Below are positions 36,651 to 47,876 of a stretch of 64,000 nt of DNA, in pieces. The notes under the pieces were generated by a model, which ran no database searches, was not told the DNA's origin, and saw nothing but the letters and a program-made list of their open reading frames with translations. Position 1 is the first letter of the stretch, and the number at the start of each line of letters is the position of its first letter. The DNA comes from Enterobacter vonholyi (GTDB taxonomy: Bacteria > Pseudomonadota > Gammaproteobacteria > Enterobacterales > Enterobacteriaceae), in assembly GCF_008364555.1 (NCBI RefSeq), contig NZ_VTUC01000001.1, forward strand, positions 186,001-250,000, written 5' to 3'. The position numbers were made by a program, and so were the translations under genes.

Positions 36651-37160
36651 ATGTCTTCCCGCAATAATCCGGCGCGTGTCGCCATCGTGATGGGGTCCAA
36701 AAGCGACTGGGCTACCATGCAGTTCGCCGCCGAAATCTTTGAAATCCTGAATGTTCCGCACCACGTTGAAGTGGTCTCCGCGCACCGTACGCCTGACAAA
36801 CTGTTCAGCTTCGCAGAAAGCGCCGAAGAGAACGGTTATGAGGTGATCATTGCCGGCGCGGGCGGCGCAGCACATCTGCCGGGCATGATTGCCGCCAAAA
36901 CCCTGGTACCGGTTCTGGGCGTCCCGGTACAAAGCGCCGCGTTAAGCGGTGTGGATAGCCTCTACTCTATCGTCCAGATGCCGCGCGGTATTCCTGTCGG
37001 CACGCTGGCTATTGGCAAAGCGGGTGCCGCCAATGCCGCCCTGCTGGCTGCGCAGATCCTGGCGACACACGATAAAGCGTTGCATCAGCGTCTGGCGGAG
37101 TGGCGTAAAGCCCAGACCGACGAAGTGCTGGACAATCCAGACCCGCGGGGTGCGGCATGA
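36651..37160 (+). CDS. purE: N5-carboxyaminoimidazole ribonucleotide mutase PurE
   Basis: A 169-residue class I PurE that converts N5-CAIR to CAIR in purine synthesis. Visible are the N-terminal [27 protein letters not shown] with the catalytic His, [11 protein letters not shown] and [15 protein letters not shown]. The ATG at 36651 gives the E. coli length. It overlaps purK by 4 nt (ATGA), so the two are coupled. Confidence 0.97.
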   Translation: MSSRNNPARVAIVMGSKSDWATMQFAAEIFEILNVPHHVEVVSAHRTPDKLFSFAESAEENGYEVIIAGAGGAAHLPGMIAAKTLVPVLGVPVQSAALSGVDSLYSIVQMPRGIPVGTLAIGKAGAANAALLAAQILATHDKALHQRLAEWRKAQTDEVLDNPDPRGAA

Positions 37161-38224
37161 AGCAGGTTTGCGTCCTCGGTAATGGCCAGTTAGGCCGCAT
37201 GCTGCGTCAGGCCGGTGAACCTCTGGGGATTGCCGTCTGGCCCGTCGGGCTGGACGCCGAACCGGAAGCCGTCCCATTCCACCAGAGCGTGATCACCGCC
37301 GAGATCGAACGCTGGCCGGAGACCGCTCTGACCCGCGAGCTGGCGCGTCACAACGCTTTTGTTAACCGCGACGTGTTCCCAATCATTGCCGACCGTCTGA
37401 CGCAAAAGCAGCTGTTCGACAAGCTCGGTCTGCCGACCGCACCGTGGCAGCTCCTGTCCGATAAAAGCGAGTGGAACGACGTCTTCGCCATGCTGGGCGA
37501 GCTGGCGATCGTGAAGCGCCGCGTGGGCGGCTACGACGGCCGCGGCCAGTGGCGCCTGCGCGCAAACGACACCGCCGAGCTGCCGGACGACTGCTACGGC
37601 GAATGCATCGTTGAGCAGGGCATTAACTTCAGCGGTGAAGTCTCGCTGGTTGGCGCGCGCGGGCATGACGGCCGCACGGTGTTTTATCCGCTGACGCATA
37701 ACCTGCATCAGGACGGCATTCTGCGCACCAGCGTCGCCTTCCCGCACGCCAATGCTGACCAGCAGGCGCAGGCGGAAGAGATGCTCTCTGCCATCATGCA
37801 CGAGCTGGGCTACGTGGGCGTCATGGCGATGGAGTGTTTTGTGACGCCGTCTGGTCTGCTAATCAACGAGCTGGCACCGCGCGTGCACAACAGCGGCCAC
37901 TGGACGCAAAATGGCGCGTCCATCAGCCAGTTCGAACTGCACCTGCGCGCCATCACCAACCTGCCGCTGCCGCAGCCGGTGGTCAATAGCCCGTCGGTGA
38001 TGATCAACCTGATCGGCACCGATCTGAACTACGACTGGCTGAAGCTGCCGCTCGTGCATCTGCACTGGTATGACAAAGAGGTTCGCGAGGGTCGTAAGGT
38101 CGGTCACCTTAACCTGAACGACAGCGACACGGGCCGCCTGAGCGCCACCCTGGAAGCCATGATCCCTCTCCTGCCGCCGGAATACGCGAGCGGTATTGTC
38201 TGGGCACAGTCAAAGCTCAAGTAA
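37157..38224 (+). CDS. purK: N5-carboxyaminoimidazole ribonucleotide synthase PurK
   Basis: A 355-residue ATP-grasp enzyme that makes N5-CAIR from AIR, bicarbonate and ATP, feeding PurE. The N-terminus has [20 protein letters not shown]. The ATP-grasp core includes [15 protein letters not shown] and [15 protein letters not shown], and [20 protein letters not shown] followed by HNSGHWT holds the metal-binding residues. Length equals E. coli PurK. Confidence 0.97.
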   Translation: MKQVCVLGNGQLGRMLRQAGEPLGIAVWPVGLDAEPEAVPFHQSVITAEIERWPETALTRELARHNAFVNRDVFPIIADRLTQKQLFDKLGLPTAPWQLLSDKSEWNDVFAMLGELAIVKRRVGGYDGRGQWRLRANDTAELPDDCYGECIVEQGINFSGEVSLVGARGHDGRTVFYPLTHNLHQDGILRTSVAFPHANADQQAQAEEMLSAIMHELGYVGVMAMECFVTPSGLLINELAPRVHNSGHWTQNGASISQFELHLRAITNLPLPQPVVNSPSVMINLIGTDLNYDWLKLPLVHLHWYDKEVREGRKVGHLNLNDSDTGRLSATLEAMIPLLPPEYASGIVWAQSKLK

Positions 38225-38308
38225 GACATCTGCGCCGGGGAGTTGACCTTCCCCTTCCCCGGCGTAAAATCCCCGCCCATTGCTGCTGAGTTTTCTTCTG
38301 GAATAACC

Positions 38309-39379
38309 ATGAACGATGGAACGGACTATCGCGCGATCCTCGCGTCTGATACCCCTTTAATCGACGTTCGCGCGCCGATCGAATTTGCCCAGGGCGCGAT
38401 GCCTGCGGCGATCAACCTGCCTTTAATGAACGACGACGAGCGCGCGGCCGTCGGCACCTGCTATAAACGCCAGGGCCCCGAGGCCGCGCTGGCGCTCGGC
38501 CATCGCCTGGTGAACGGCGACACGCGTGAAGCACGCATCAACGCCTGGCGGGAAGCCAGCCTTGCCCATCCTGAGGGCTTTCTCTGCTGCGCGCGCGGCG
38601 GCCAGCGCTCGCATATCTCGCAGGCCTGGCTGAAAGAGGCGGGTATCGACTACCCGCTGATCCGCGGCGGCTATAAGGCCCTGCGCCAGACGGCGATTCA
38701 GGTGACCATTGAGCAGTCGCAAAAGCCGATGGTGCTTATTGGCGGCTGTACCGGGAACGGTAAAACCCTGCTGGTGAAGCAGCACGCGCAGGGTATCGAT
38801 CTGGAAGGGCTGGCGCACCATCGCGGTTCGTCGTTTGGCCGCACGCTCACGCCGCAGCTTTCCCAGGCCAGCTTTGAAAATCACCTTGCGGCTGAGCTCC
38901 TGAAAAAAGACGCCGCACGCTGGGTGCTGGAAGACGAAGGCCGGATGATTGGCTCCAACCACCTGCCGGAGTGCCTGCGCGACCGCATGGTTGAAGCCCC
39001 TATCGTGGTGGTCGAGGATCCGTTTGAGATCCGTCTTGAACGGCTGCGCGAAGAGTATTTCGACCACATGTGGGCGGATTTTTCTGCGGCCTACGGTGAA
39101 GAAGCGGGATGGAAAGAATACAGCGAGTACCTGCATCACGGCCTGTTCGCCATTCGTCGCCGCCTGGGGCTACAGCGGTATGCAGAATTCACCGTGCTGT
39201 TAGATTCCGCGCTGCTGGAACAGCAACGATCTGGCCGCACGGACGCGCACTTCAGCTGGCTTGCGCCGCTGCTGAACGACTATTACGACCCGATGTACGG
39301 CTATCAGCTGGAGAAAAAGGCGGAGAAAATTGTCTATCGCGGGACGTACGGCGAGGTCGCTGACTGGCTTAATCGCTGA
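38309..39379 (+). CDS. selU: tRNA 2-selenouridine/geranyl-2-thiouridine synthase SelU
   Basis: A 356-residue enzyme that replaces sulfur with selenium in the wobble 2-thiouridine of tRNAs through a geranylated intermediate. The N-terminal rhodanese domain carries the catalytic Cys94 in [11 protein letters not shown]-loop ([13 protein letters not shown]) opens the C-terminal domain. It aligns with E. coli YbbB/SelU apart from a slightly shorter N-terminus. In K-12 the allantoin cluster separates it from purK; here the gap is 84 bp. Confidence 0.93.
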   Translation: MNDGTDYRAILASDTPLIDVRAPIEFAQGAMPAAINLPLMNDDERAAVGTCYKRQGPEAALALGHRLVNGDTREARINAWREASLAHPEGFLCCARGGQRSHISQAWLKEAGIDYPLIRGGYKALRQTAIQVTIEQSQKPMVLIGGCTGNGKTLLVKQHAQGIDLEGLAHHRGSSFGRTLTPQLSQASFENHLAAELLKKDAARWVLEDEGRMIGSNHLPECLRDRMVEAPIVVVEDPFEIRLERLREEYFDHMWADFSAAYGEEAGWKEYSEYLHHGLFAIRRRLGLQRYAEFTVLLDSALLEQQRSGRTDAHFSWLAPLLNDYYDPMYGYQLEKKAEKIVYRGTYGEVADWLNR

Positions 39380-39385
39380 AAAAAA

Positions 39386-39490
39386 GCCGGGTGGCGAGGT
39401 AAAAGCAAAACGGCAACCTGGGTTGCCGTTTTTAATGTTTTTTCCCTCTCCCCGTGGGAGAGGGTCAGGGTGAGGGCATCAGGCCGCACC
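39386..39490. repeat. Composite terminator-palindrome repeat, copy B
   Basis: It begins with a REP-like half (GCCGGGTGGCGAGGTAAAAG). The terminator AAAACGGCAACC-tg-GGTTGCCGTTTT is at 39407-39432, the palindrome CCCTCTCCC-cgt-GGGAGAGGG at 39444-39464, and GGTGAGGGCATCAGGCCGCA closes it. It lies between convergent selU and the porin gene. Confidence 0.85.
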
Positions 39491-39502
39491 CTACAACACG
39501 GC

Positions 39503-40648
39503 TTAGAAGTCGTAACGCAGACGCACCAGGTTCATGTCGCCCAGGTTGTCGGTGCTGGAAGTGAACACGTGTTCGTAATCCACGCGGAAACCGTAATCCA
39601 GCTGGAAGCTGATACCCACGCCGTTGTCGATGCGCTGGTAGTTACGGCCGTTCACGTAGTCAATACGGTCGCCCATGAAGTAAGGCTGGATGGATTTCAC
39701 CGCGTACTGACCGACTGGGAATTTGTAACCTGCGAAGTACTCAATACCCCACGCGTCGCCCGCAAAGTAGTCGTTAACAGACACTTTTTTGGTGGTCATG
39801 AAGTTCTGGTACCAGCCGCCGCCAACGGAGAAGGTCCAGTTGTCCGGGGTCCAGCTCAGCGCAGTACCGAGGATGTTCTGGTCATAGGTTTTGCTGTCGC
39901 CGTTGTCCGGATTACGCATATCCGCGCGGGTGTAGTTCCACGCGGCGCCCCAGGTCAGATCGGTGGTCAGGTGGTAATCCAGACCCAGCGAGCCGCCGCC
40001 TTTACGCTTGTAGCGCAGGCCGTTGCCCGGCAGGTATTCGCTGTCTTCAAACAGGTAAGATGCGTAGATGTCAGCATCGCCCACGGTTTTCTTATATTTC
40101 AGCATCTTACGTGAACGGTAAGAACCGTCGTAATCGCCTTTGATCCCGTTACCCGGCGCCTGACCGATCATGTCGTAGTCCCAGATATCGGTTTTCGCAC
40201 CCACCACATCATAGTAAACGCTGTTCTGTTGGCCGAAGGTCAGCGTACCCCAGGTGTCGCTCTTCAGACCGGTGTAGAGCATACGACGCGTCGTGTCGTG
40301 GTCGCTCTCGCTGTAGTGGTTATCCCAGTTGAACATTGCAGGGAAGTTCACGCCCAGCTCGTAGTAGCTTACCCAGCTGATGTCATCAAACAGGTAGTAA
40401 TCTGCTGCGAAACGGAAACGGGTACCGCCGTCAAAACCGTTACGCTTGTAGCTGTTTTTACCGTCGTCGCCGGTCATGTTCTGGAACTGAGGACGAATGC
40501 TGCCGCCAACGGTGAAGTTCAGGCGGCTCAGCGGGTTACCCGCCTGAGGATCCTGCTTAAGAACCGTGATTTCCGCCTGAGAAGCGAAGGTAGTCAATGC
40601 CACTGCCGCGCCGATCGTTACCGCCAGCGCTGATTTTTTTATAGTCAT
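39503..40648 (-). CDS. Outer-membrane porin, Gram-negative porin family
   Basis: A 381-residue beta-barrel protein. The signal peptide (MTIKKSALAVTIGAAVALTTFASQA) is followed by a barrel-like sequence with alternating aromatic strands (TRFRFAADYYLFDDISWVSY, MLYTGLKSDTWGTLTFGQQN) and the C-terminal aromatic motif LVRLRYDF. The GTLTFGQQN block resembles the strand-loop pattern of trimeric porins, but I cannot assign it to OmpC, PhoE or another named porin. The ATG at 40648 follows AAGGGAAAAATA. It sits between selU and ybbP, where K-12 carries rhsD. The 184 bp upstream are AT-rich and hold its promoter. Confidence 0.8.
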   Translation of the reverse strand: MTIKKSALAVTIGAAVALTTFASQAEITVLKQDPQAGNPLSRLNFTVGGSIRPQFQNMTGDDGKNSYKRNGFDGGTRFRFAADYYLFDDISWVSYYELGVNFPAMFNWDNHYSESDHDTTRRMLYTGLKSDTWGTLTFGQQNSVYYDVVGAKTDIWDYDMIGQAPGNGIKGDYDGSYRSRKMLKYKKTVGDADIYASYLFEDSEYLPGNGLRYKRKGGGSLGLDYHLTTDLTWGAAWNYTRADMRNPDNGDSKTYDQNILGTALSWTPDNWTFSVGGGWYQNFMTTKKVSVNDYFAGDAWGIEYFAGYKFPVGQYAVKSIQPYFMGDRIDYVNGRNYQRIDNGVGISFQLDYGFRVDYEHVFTSSTDNLGDMNLVRLRYDF

Positions 40649-40832
40649 TATTTTTCCCTTAATAGACACGCTGCTAAATATTTAGCGGGTGAATATTAAC
40701 TGGAAATAATCGGGCCGTGTGGTCGGTTTTTTAATGTTTTGTGCTACTAAATGAGTGGGTATTATCACTTTGTGCCATTTTAATACTACGCGCCGGAATT
40801 AAAAACCGACGCGTAATTATCACAGTGCTAAA

Positions 40833-43247
40833 TCAACTGGCAAACTGACGGAACAGGGCTTTGCCCTTTAACAGCCGCGTGCCGAGCCAGCCTCCGCAGA
40901 GAGAAAGCAGCGCAGCGCCGCACAGAGGCAGGATCAACCAAAGACGCCAGTCAGGCTCCCACGGGAAGTCGAAGACCTTTGTCTGCAGCACCGCCAGCGC
41001 CGTCTCTGCGCCAATGGCCGCCACCAGACCGGCCACCAGCCCCAGCAGCGCAAACTCGCTCCAGAGCGTCATTCGCAGCAGCCGCTTTCCGGCCCCCAGC
41101 GTGCGGTAAACCACCAGCTCCTGATGGCGCTGGCGCATGCCCACCTGCACCTGGGCCAGCAGCAACAGCACGCCGCAGATCGTTACCAGCACCACCATGA
41201 CCTCCAGCGCGCGGCTTACCTGCTCCAGCACCTGCCCCACCTGTTTGAGGATCGCGCCGATATCCAGCAGGCTGACCGTCGGAAACTCCCGGTTAAGCTG
41301 GGTCAGCATGCCGTTGCCGTTCTCCCAGCGGAAGCTGGTCAGCCAGCTCTGCGGCTGCCCGTCCAGCGCCCCCGGGGGGAAGATAAAGAAGAAGTTGGGC
41401 CGCAGGCTCTCCCAGTCCACCTTACGCAGGCTGGTGACCTTCGCGGTGAAATCCTGCGTATCGCCTGTGAAGGTGACGCTGTCCCCCAGCTTCACGTTCA
41501 GGCGCGTCGCCAGCCCCTCCTCCATCGACACCTCCCCCGCTTTTGGCGGCCAGGTGCCGGCGGTTATCGGGTTGTGGTCAGGGCGTTTCTCCTGCCAGGT
41601 CAGGTTCAGCTCGCGGTTAAGCGACTCGTCCTTGTTCCCCTCCGTTGGCTGCCAGTTGATCTGCGTCAGACGCGCACGCACGATGGGGTAGAACGACTCG
41701 GGAATAATGTGATGCTCCGCCAGGAAGCCCTTCAGCGGCGTAACCTGCTCAGGCGCGATATTGATCAGGAAATAGTTCGGGCTTTCCGGTGGAAGCTGCT
41801 GCTGCCAGCGATCGAGCAGATCGCCGCGCAGCACCAGCAGCAGCGCCAGCAGCATAAACGAAAGCGAGAACGCCGACAGCTGGCTGAGCGTAGACCAGGG
41901 CTGGTGCAGCAGTCGGTTGACCGCCAGGCGCACGGGCAGCGATTTTACCGTCACCCTTTTCAGGAGGTTGAGTAGGATCCAGCCCAGCACACCGCACAGC
42001 AGCGCCAGCACAACCGCCCCGGCCAGCACCGCCCACAGCAGCGTGCTGCCCCCCATCAGCCACGCCAGCAGCCCCACCGCCACCGCAATAATCACCGGAA
42101 GGTAGAACTTCAGCGGCCAGACGTTCGCCACCACATCGTTACGGAGCACGCGCAGCGGCTGCGTGGCGAGCAGCAGGCGGTAGGGTCGGAGCCCCACCAG
42201 CACCGAGATCACCGTCATCGCGCCCATCGCCCACAGCCACGGCCAGGGGCTGGCAGGCGGCAATGCGGCAGGGAGCACCGGTTTCAGCATCACCATCAGC
42301 AGTTTTTCAAACAGCAGCCCCATTATGCCGCCGGTCAGCGCCGACAGAACCAGAAGCATCAGCCACTGGCCGACAATCAGCTTGCGCAGCTGCGCCCGGC
42401 CCGCCCCCAGGGTTTTGAGGATCGCCACCAGGTCGTAGCGGCTGCGGCAGTAGTGCCCCATCGCCACGGCCACCGCCGCCACCGCCAGCAGCAGGGTTAA
42501 CAGTGCCGACAGCAGCAGGAACTGCTGAGAGCGCTCCAGAGATTTACCGAGCGCCCCCTCGTCCTGCTCCAGCCCGAACCAGCGGTGTTCCGGTTTGAGC
42601 TGCGGCAGTAGCCATTTTTCATACGCGGCAAGCTGGGCGGGCGTGCCGCCAAACTTATAGCGCCAGGTGACGCGGCTGCCCGGCTGTACGGCATGGGTGG
42701 CCGCGACATCCGCGGTGTTCATCAGCAGGCGAGGCGCAAGCTGGAACGGGTTAAACCCAGAGTCAGGCTCCTGCACCACTTCTCCGGCGATTTTCAGCGT
42801 GGCGTCGCCCACGTCGATACTGTCTCCAGGTTTCAGGTTCAGCAGCGCCATCAGACGCGATGCCAGCAGCACCGTACCGGGCGTCGGCTTTAATCCCGGC
42901 GGGCTGGTCTGTAAGTCACCGTACATCGGGTAGATATCATCGACGGCCTTGACGCTCGCCAACTGCGGCGTGTCGCCCGCGAAGGTCATGGTCTGGAAGG
43001 TGATTTGTTCCCCCACCTTCAGCCCTTCTTTGCGCGCTGCTTCAATCCAGCCCGACGGCACGGGGCGGGAGCTTTCCAGCGCCCTGTCTCCCGCCATAAA
43101 CTCTCGGCTCTGCTGGCTGAGCCCTTTTTCCATGCGGTCACTGACGCTGCCGAGCGCCAGCACGCAGGCCACCGCCAGGCTGAGCGCCAGCCAGACAATC
43201 AGCAGCGAGGGCGAGCGCCACTCGCGCCAGAACCAGCGGGTAATCAT
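40833..43247 (-). CDS. ybbP: ABC transporter permease YbbP (FtsX/LolC-like)
   Basis: An 804-residue inner-membrane protein with one N-terminal TM, a large periplasmic domain, a cluster of TM segments in the middle, a second periplasmic domain and three C-terminal TMs. This is the MacB/FtsX-type pattern in duplicate. It matches E. coli YbbP in size and neighbours and overlaps the ATPase ybbA by 4 nt. Together they form a putative exporter, possibly for lipophilic compounds or lysophospholipid products linked to TesA. The substrate is not established. Confidence 0.93.
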   Translation of the reverse strand: MITRWFWREWRSPSLLIVWLALSLAVACVLALGSVSDRMEKGLSQQSREFMAGDRALESSRPVPSGWIEAARKEGLKVGEQITFQTMTFAGDTPQLASVKAVDDIYPMYGDLQTSPPGLKPTPGTVLLASRLMALLNLKPGDSIDVGDATLKIAGEVVQEPDSGFNPFQLAPRLLMNTADVAATHAVQPGSRVTWRYKFGGTPAQLAAYEKWLLPQLKPEHRWFGLEQDEGALGKSLERSQQFLLLSALLTLLLAVAAVAVAMGHYCRSRYDLVAILKTLGAGRAQLRKLIVGQWLMLLVLSALTGGIMGLLFEKLLMVMLKPVLPAALPPASPWPWLWAMGAMTVISVLVGLRPYRLLLATQPLRVLRNDVVANVWPLKFYLPVIIAVAVGLLAWLMGGSTLLWAVLAGAVVLALLCGVLGWILLNLLKRVTVKSLPVRLAVNRLLHQPWSTLSQLSAFSLSFMLLALLLVLRGDLLDRWQQQLPPESPNYFLINIAPEQVTPLKGFLAEHHIIPESFYPIVRARLTQINWQPTEGNKDESLNRELNLTWQEKRPDHNPITAGTWPPKAGEVSMEEGLATRLNVKLGDSVTFTGDTQDFTAKVTSLRKVDWESLRPNFFFIFPPGALDGQPQSWLTSFRWENGNGMLTQLNREFPTVSLLDIGAILKQVGQVLEQVSRALEVMVVLVTICGVLLLLAQVQVGMRQRHQELVVYRTLGAGKRLLRMTLWSEFALLGLVAGLVAAIGAETALAVLQTKVFDFPWEPDWRLWLILPLCGAALLSLCGGWLGTRLLKGKALFRQFAS

Positions 43248-43930
43248 GCTTCCTCCTGCAGAACACCGTTGACCAGCCGCAGGCGACGGTCGCAGCGCGC
43301 CGCGAGCTGCGGATCGTGGGTCACGAGGACAAGCGTAGTGCCGTGCTCGCGGTTGAGCGAAAATAGCAGGTCGGCAATCCGGTCTCCGGTTTTACGGTCA
43401 AGGTTGCCGGTAGGCTCATCGGCAAACAGCACCTCAGGGCGGCCGTTAAACGCGCGGGCCAGCGCCACGCGCTGCTGCTCACCGCCGGAAAGCTGGGCGG
43501 GAAGATGGTCGAGACGTTTACCCAGACCGAGCTGCTCCAGCAGCGCCTTCGCGTGAGCGCGGCTTTCACGGCTATTTTCACCGCGCAGCAGCGCCGGGAG
43601 CTCAACGTTTTCCAGGGCGTTCAGGGTCGGGATCAGCATAAAGGACTGAAAGACAAAACCAACGTGACGCGCGCGCAGCGCGGCCCGCGCCTCTTCATCA
43701 AGCTGATGCAGCGGCTGCCCGACAAGGTGGACCTCGCCGCTGCTGCCGTCGTCCAGACCGGCTAAAATCGCCAGCAGCGTGGACTTGCCGGAACCGGATT
43801 CGCCAATCAGCGCAATAGTTTCAGCGCGTTTGACAACGAGTTCAACTCCAGTAAGGATGGAAAGCTCGTGTTCCCCCTGACCGACGGACTTCTTAAGATG
43901 ATGAACTTCAACACTGTTTTCCGCTGGCAT
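43244..43930 (-). CDS. ybbA: ABC transporter ATP-binding protein YbbA
   Basis: A 228-residue LolD/MacB-type ATPase with Walker A GESGSGKST, Q-loop VFQSFMLIPTLNALENV, signature LSGGEQQRVALARAF, Walker B VLFADEPTGNLD and switch His in VLVTHDPQ. It pairs with YbbP. Its 5' end overlaps the divergent tesA start by 33 bp, the same unusual arrangement as in E. coli. Confidence 0.95.
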   Translation of the reverse strand: MPAENSVEVHHLKKSVGQGEHELSILTGVELVVKRAETIALIGESGSGKSTLLAILAGLDDGSSGEVHLVGQPLHQLDEEARAALRARHVGFVFQSFMLIPTLNALENVELPALLRGENSRESRAHAKALLEQLGLGKRLDHLPAQLSGGEQQRVALARAFNGRPEVLFADEPTGNLDRKTGDRIADLLFSLNREHGTTLVLVTHDPQLAARCDRRLRLVNGVLQEEA

Positions 43931-44524
43931 TTGCCCTTCCTGTTTTTGATTCTGATGACCTTCCGCGCGGCGGCAGCGGACACGTTACTGGTTCTCGGCG
44001 ACAGCCTGAGCGCAGGCTATCGCATGGCGGCCAGCGCGGCCTGGCCCGCCCTGCTCAATGACAAATGGCAGAGCAAGACCGCTGTAATCAACGCCAGCAT
44101 CAGCGGCGATACCTCGCAGCAGGGCCTGTCGCGCCTGCCTGCGCTGCTCAAACAGCATCAGCCACGGTGGGTGCTGGTTGAGCTTGGCGGTAATGATGGC
44201 CTGCGCGGTTTCCAGCCTCAGCAAACCGAGCAAACGCTGCGTACCATTTTGCAGGACATCAAGGCGGCAAACGCCCAGCCGCTGCTGATGCAAATTCGCC
44301 TGCCCGCCAACTACGGTCGTCGGTATAATGAGGCCTTTAGCGCGATCTACCCTAAGCTTGCCAAAGAGTTTGATATTCCGCTGCTGCCATTTTTCATGGA
44401 AGAGGTCTATCTCAAACCCGAGTGGATGCAAGACGACGGGATCCACCCCAATCGCGATGCGCAGCCGTTTATTGCCGACTGGATGGCAACGCGGCTGGCT
44501 CCTTTAGTTAAACATGACTCCTGA
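43898..44524 (+). CDS. tesA: Periplasmic acyl-CoA thioesterase I/protease I/lysophospholipase L1
   Basis: A 208-residue SGNH hydrolase exported to the periplasm. The signal peptide ends at FRAAA. Catalytic blocks are LVLGDSLSAGYRM (nucleophile Ser), the oxyanion Gly in INASISGDTS, Asn in VELGGNDGLRG, and the Asp/His pair in DDGIHPNRD. It hydrolyses acyl thioesters, lysophospholipids and some peptide or ester substrates. The first ATG of the MMNF start, at 43898, matches E. coli and overlaps divergent ybbA. Confidence 0.95.
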   Translation: MMNFNTVFRWHLPFLFLILMTFRAAAADTLLVLGDSLSAGYRMAASAAWPALLNDKWQSKTAVINASISGDTSQQGLSRLPALLKQHQPRWVLVELGGNDGLRGFQPQQTEQTLRTILQDIKAANAQPLLMQIRLPANYGRRYNEAFSAIYPKLAKEFDIPLLPFFMEEVYLKPEWMQDDGIHPNRDAQPFIADWMATRLAPLVKHDS

Positions 44525-44552
44525 TTAAGCGGAGATCCTGACAGGTAAAGTT

Positions 44553-46236
<1,684 letters not shown>

Positions 46237-46243
46237 TAAAAAA

Positions 46244-46271
46244 GCCCGGTGGCGGCTTCGCCTTACCGGGC
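46244..46271. repeat. Classical REP (palindromic unit) between cnoX and fetB
   Basis: GCCCGGTGGCGGCTTCGCCT followed by TACCGGGC is a standard enterobacterial REP palindrome, preceded by an A-run. It lies in the 50-bp gap between convergent cnoX and fetB. It differs from the CCCTCTCCC family, although its left half (GCCCGGTGGCGGCT) reappears at the start of composite repeat C. Confidence 0.9.
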
Positions 46272-46286
46272 CTGGAAATGCCGATA

Positions 46287-47069
46287 TTACCCCGTCTTTT
46301 TCAACTGCGTCACCACCAGCTGGTGGCGCGCGTTGTAGAACTTCCGATAGGTCAGGTAGCAGGCAATGATGGTCGACAGGCTTGCCGTGGAAAGCAGCAT
46401 AAACGTCACCATGATCTGATACTTAATCGCTTTTACCGGATCGATACCGGCAAAAATCAGCCCCGACATCATGCCCGGCAGGCTCACAAGCCCCACCGTT
46501 TTGGCGGAATCCACGGTCGGGATCAGCGATGAGCGAATGCTCTCGCGAATCAGCCGCGCCGAGGCCACTTTAGGCGTCGCCCCCAGGCTTAGTTTTTCCT
46601 GCAGCTGCTGCTGTTCGCTGCTGAAACGCTGGCCGAGATTGTTGTAACAGAGCCCAACGGCCACCATCGCGTTCCCCGCAATCATCCCCGAGATAGGGAT
46701 AACCTGCATCGGCGTAAACTCAATCGAGCCGGAGAGCACCAGCACCGCCAGCGTGAGCGCCGTTCCGGTGGTAATCGCGATAAACGATGAAACAAACGCC
46801 TTATCAATGTATTTACTGCGCTTTTGCGCATTCCACGCCGCGTTAAAGCAGATAAAGAGCACCATCAGCAGCGTCAGCACCGCGTGGTTAACGTTGAAGA
46901 TATACTTCAGCACATAGCCGACGATGATGAGCTGAACCACCGCGCGGCAGATACTCCACACGATATCTTTTTCCAGCCCCAGCTTTTCCCGGTAGCTGAC
47001 CACAATCGCAATCAGCACCAGCACCATCGAAAAGGCCAGAGATTCGTTGGTAATGTTATGTTCACCCAC
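46287..47069 (-). CDS. fetB: Iron exporter permease FetB (YbbM)
   Basis: A 260-residue UPF0014-family membrane protein with about seven hydrophobic segments. Family blocks are SYREKLGLEKDIVWSICRAV, PISGMIAGNAMVAVGLCYNN and TVGLVSLPGMMSGLIFAGID. With FetA it forms an ABC exporter that lowers cellular iron and improves hydrogen peroxide resistance in E. coli. It overlaps fetA by 8 nt. Confidence 0.94.
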   Translation of the reverse strand: MGEHNITNESLAFSMVLVLIAIVVSYREKLGLEKDIVWSICRAVVQLIIVGYVLKYIFNVNHAVLTLLMVLFICFNAAWNAQKRSKYIDKAFVSSFIAITTGTALTLAVLVLSGSIEFTPMQVIPISGMIAGNAMVAVGLCYNNLGQRFSSEQQQLQEKLSLGATPKVASARLIRESIRSSLIPTVDSAKTVGLVSLPGMMSGLIFAGIDPVKAIKYQIMVTFMLLSTASLSTIIACYLTYRKFYNARHQLVVTQLKKTG

Positions 47070-47733
47070 GGTTTGCCTCCTGCATTTTTCCGCCGCGCGG
47101 CTGGAGCGTAATCACGTCATCCGCATGGGTTATTTCGTTAGCGTCGTGCGTCACCCACAGCACGGCAATGTTCTGCTCCCGGGCGTAACGATGAATAATC
47201 TCGTTAACGTTGCGCTTGTTGACGTCATCGAGCGCGCTGGTGATTTCGTCCAGCAACAACACCTTCGGTAAAAACTGCAGGTTGCGGATCAGCGAGACCC
47301 GCTGCTTTTCGCCGCCCGACAGCGCGTTGATGGATTTTGTCAGCGTCTCCTGCGCCAGGCCAAAGCGGGCCAGATCGTTGATAAACTGTTCCGGCTCCGG
47401 CGTTTTATTGCGAATCTGCCACGGGAAAATCAGGTTGTCGTAAACCGTATCGCCAAAAAGCACGGGCGTTTGCACGCAGTACGAGACCTGCTGGCGATAG
47501 CTTTCCGGGGAAAGCGACGCGATATCCTCGCCTTCAAACAGAATGGCTCCCTCCGTCGGGCTGAGGAGTGACGCCACAATCTTCAGCAGCGTGCTTTTCC
47601 CACAGCCTGAGGGACCCGTGATTAATTTAAACTCGCCCGGCGACAGGCTAAACCCGACGTGCTGCAGGATCGTGTTTTCCCCGACTCGAAACCCGACGTC
47701 CCTGAGATGCAAAAGGTTTTTTTTATCGTTCAT
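47062..47733 (-). CDS. fetA: Iron exporter ATP-binding protein FetA (YbbL)
   Basis: A 223-residue ABC ATPase: Walker A GPSGCGKST, Q-loop CVQTPVLFGDTVYDN, signature LSGGEKQRVSLIRNLQF, Walker B VLLLDEITSALD and switch LWVTHDANE. The ATG at 47733 is chosen by comparison with E. coli FetA; the frame is open to 47820, but that extension is basic and not family-like. It pairs with FetB. Confidence 0.93.
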   Translation of the reverse strand: MNDKKNLLHLRDVGFRVGENTILQHVGFSLSPGEFKLITGPSGCGKSTLLKIVASLLSPTEGAILFEGEDIASLSPESYRQQVSYCVQTPVLFGDTVYDNLIFPWQIRNKTPEPEQFINDLARFGLAQETLTKSINALSGGEKQRVSLIRNLQFLPKVLLLDEITSALDDVNKRNVNEIIHRYAREQNIAVLWVTHDANEITHADDVITLQPRGGKMQEANRG

Positions 47734-47876
47734 TGCGCTTCCGTTAACCGCTTCGTGTAATAACCGCCTGTAGCATAATCCTTTCGCCCGCACAGCGCGA
47801 ATAGCCTCACGCTGAAGCAAGTGTTAAACTTTTTGTTTATAAATTGTCACCACCATCACTACAGGAAGTATGCAGC

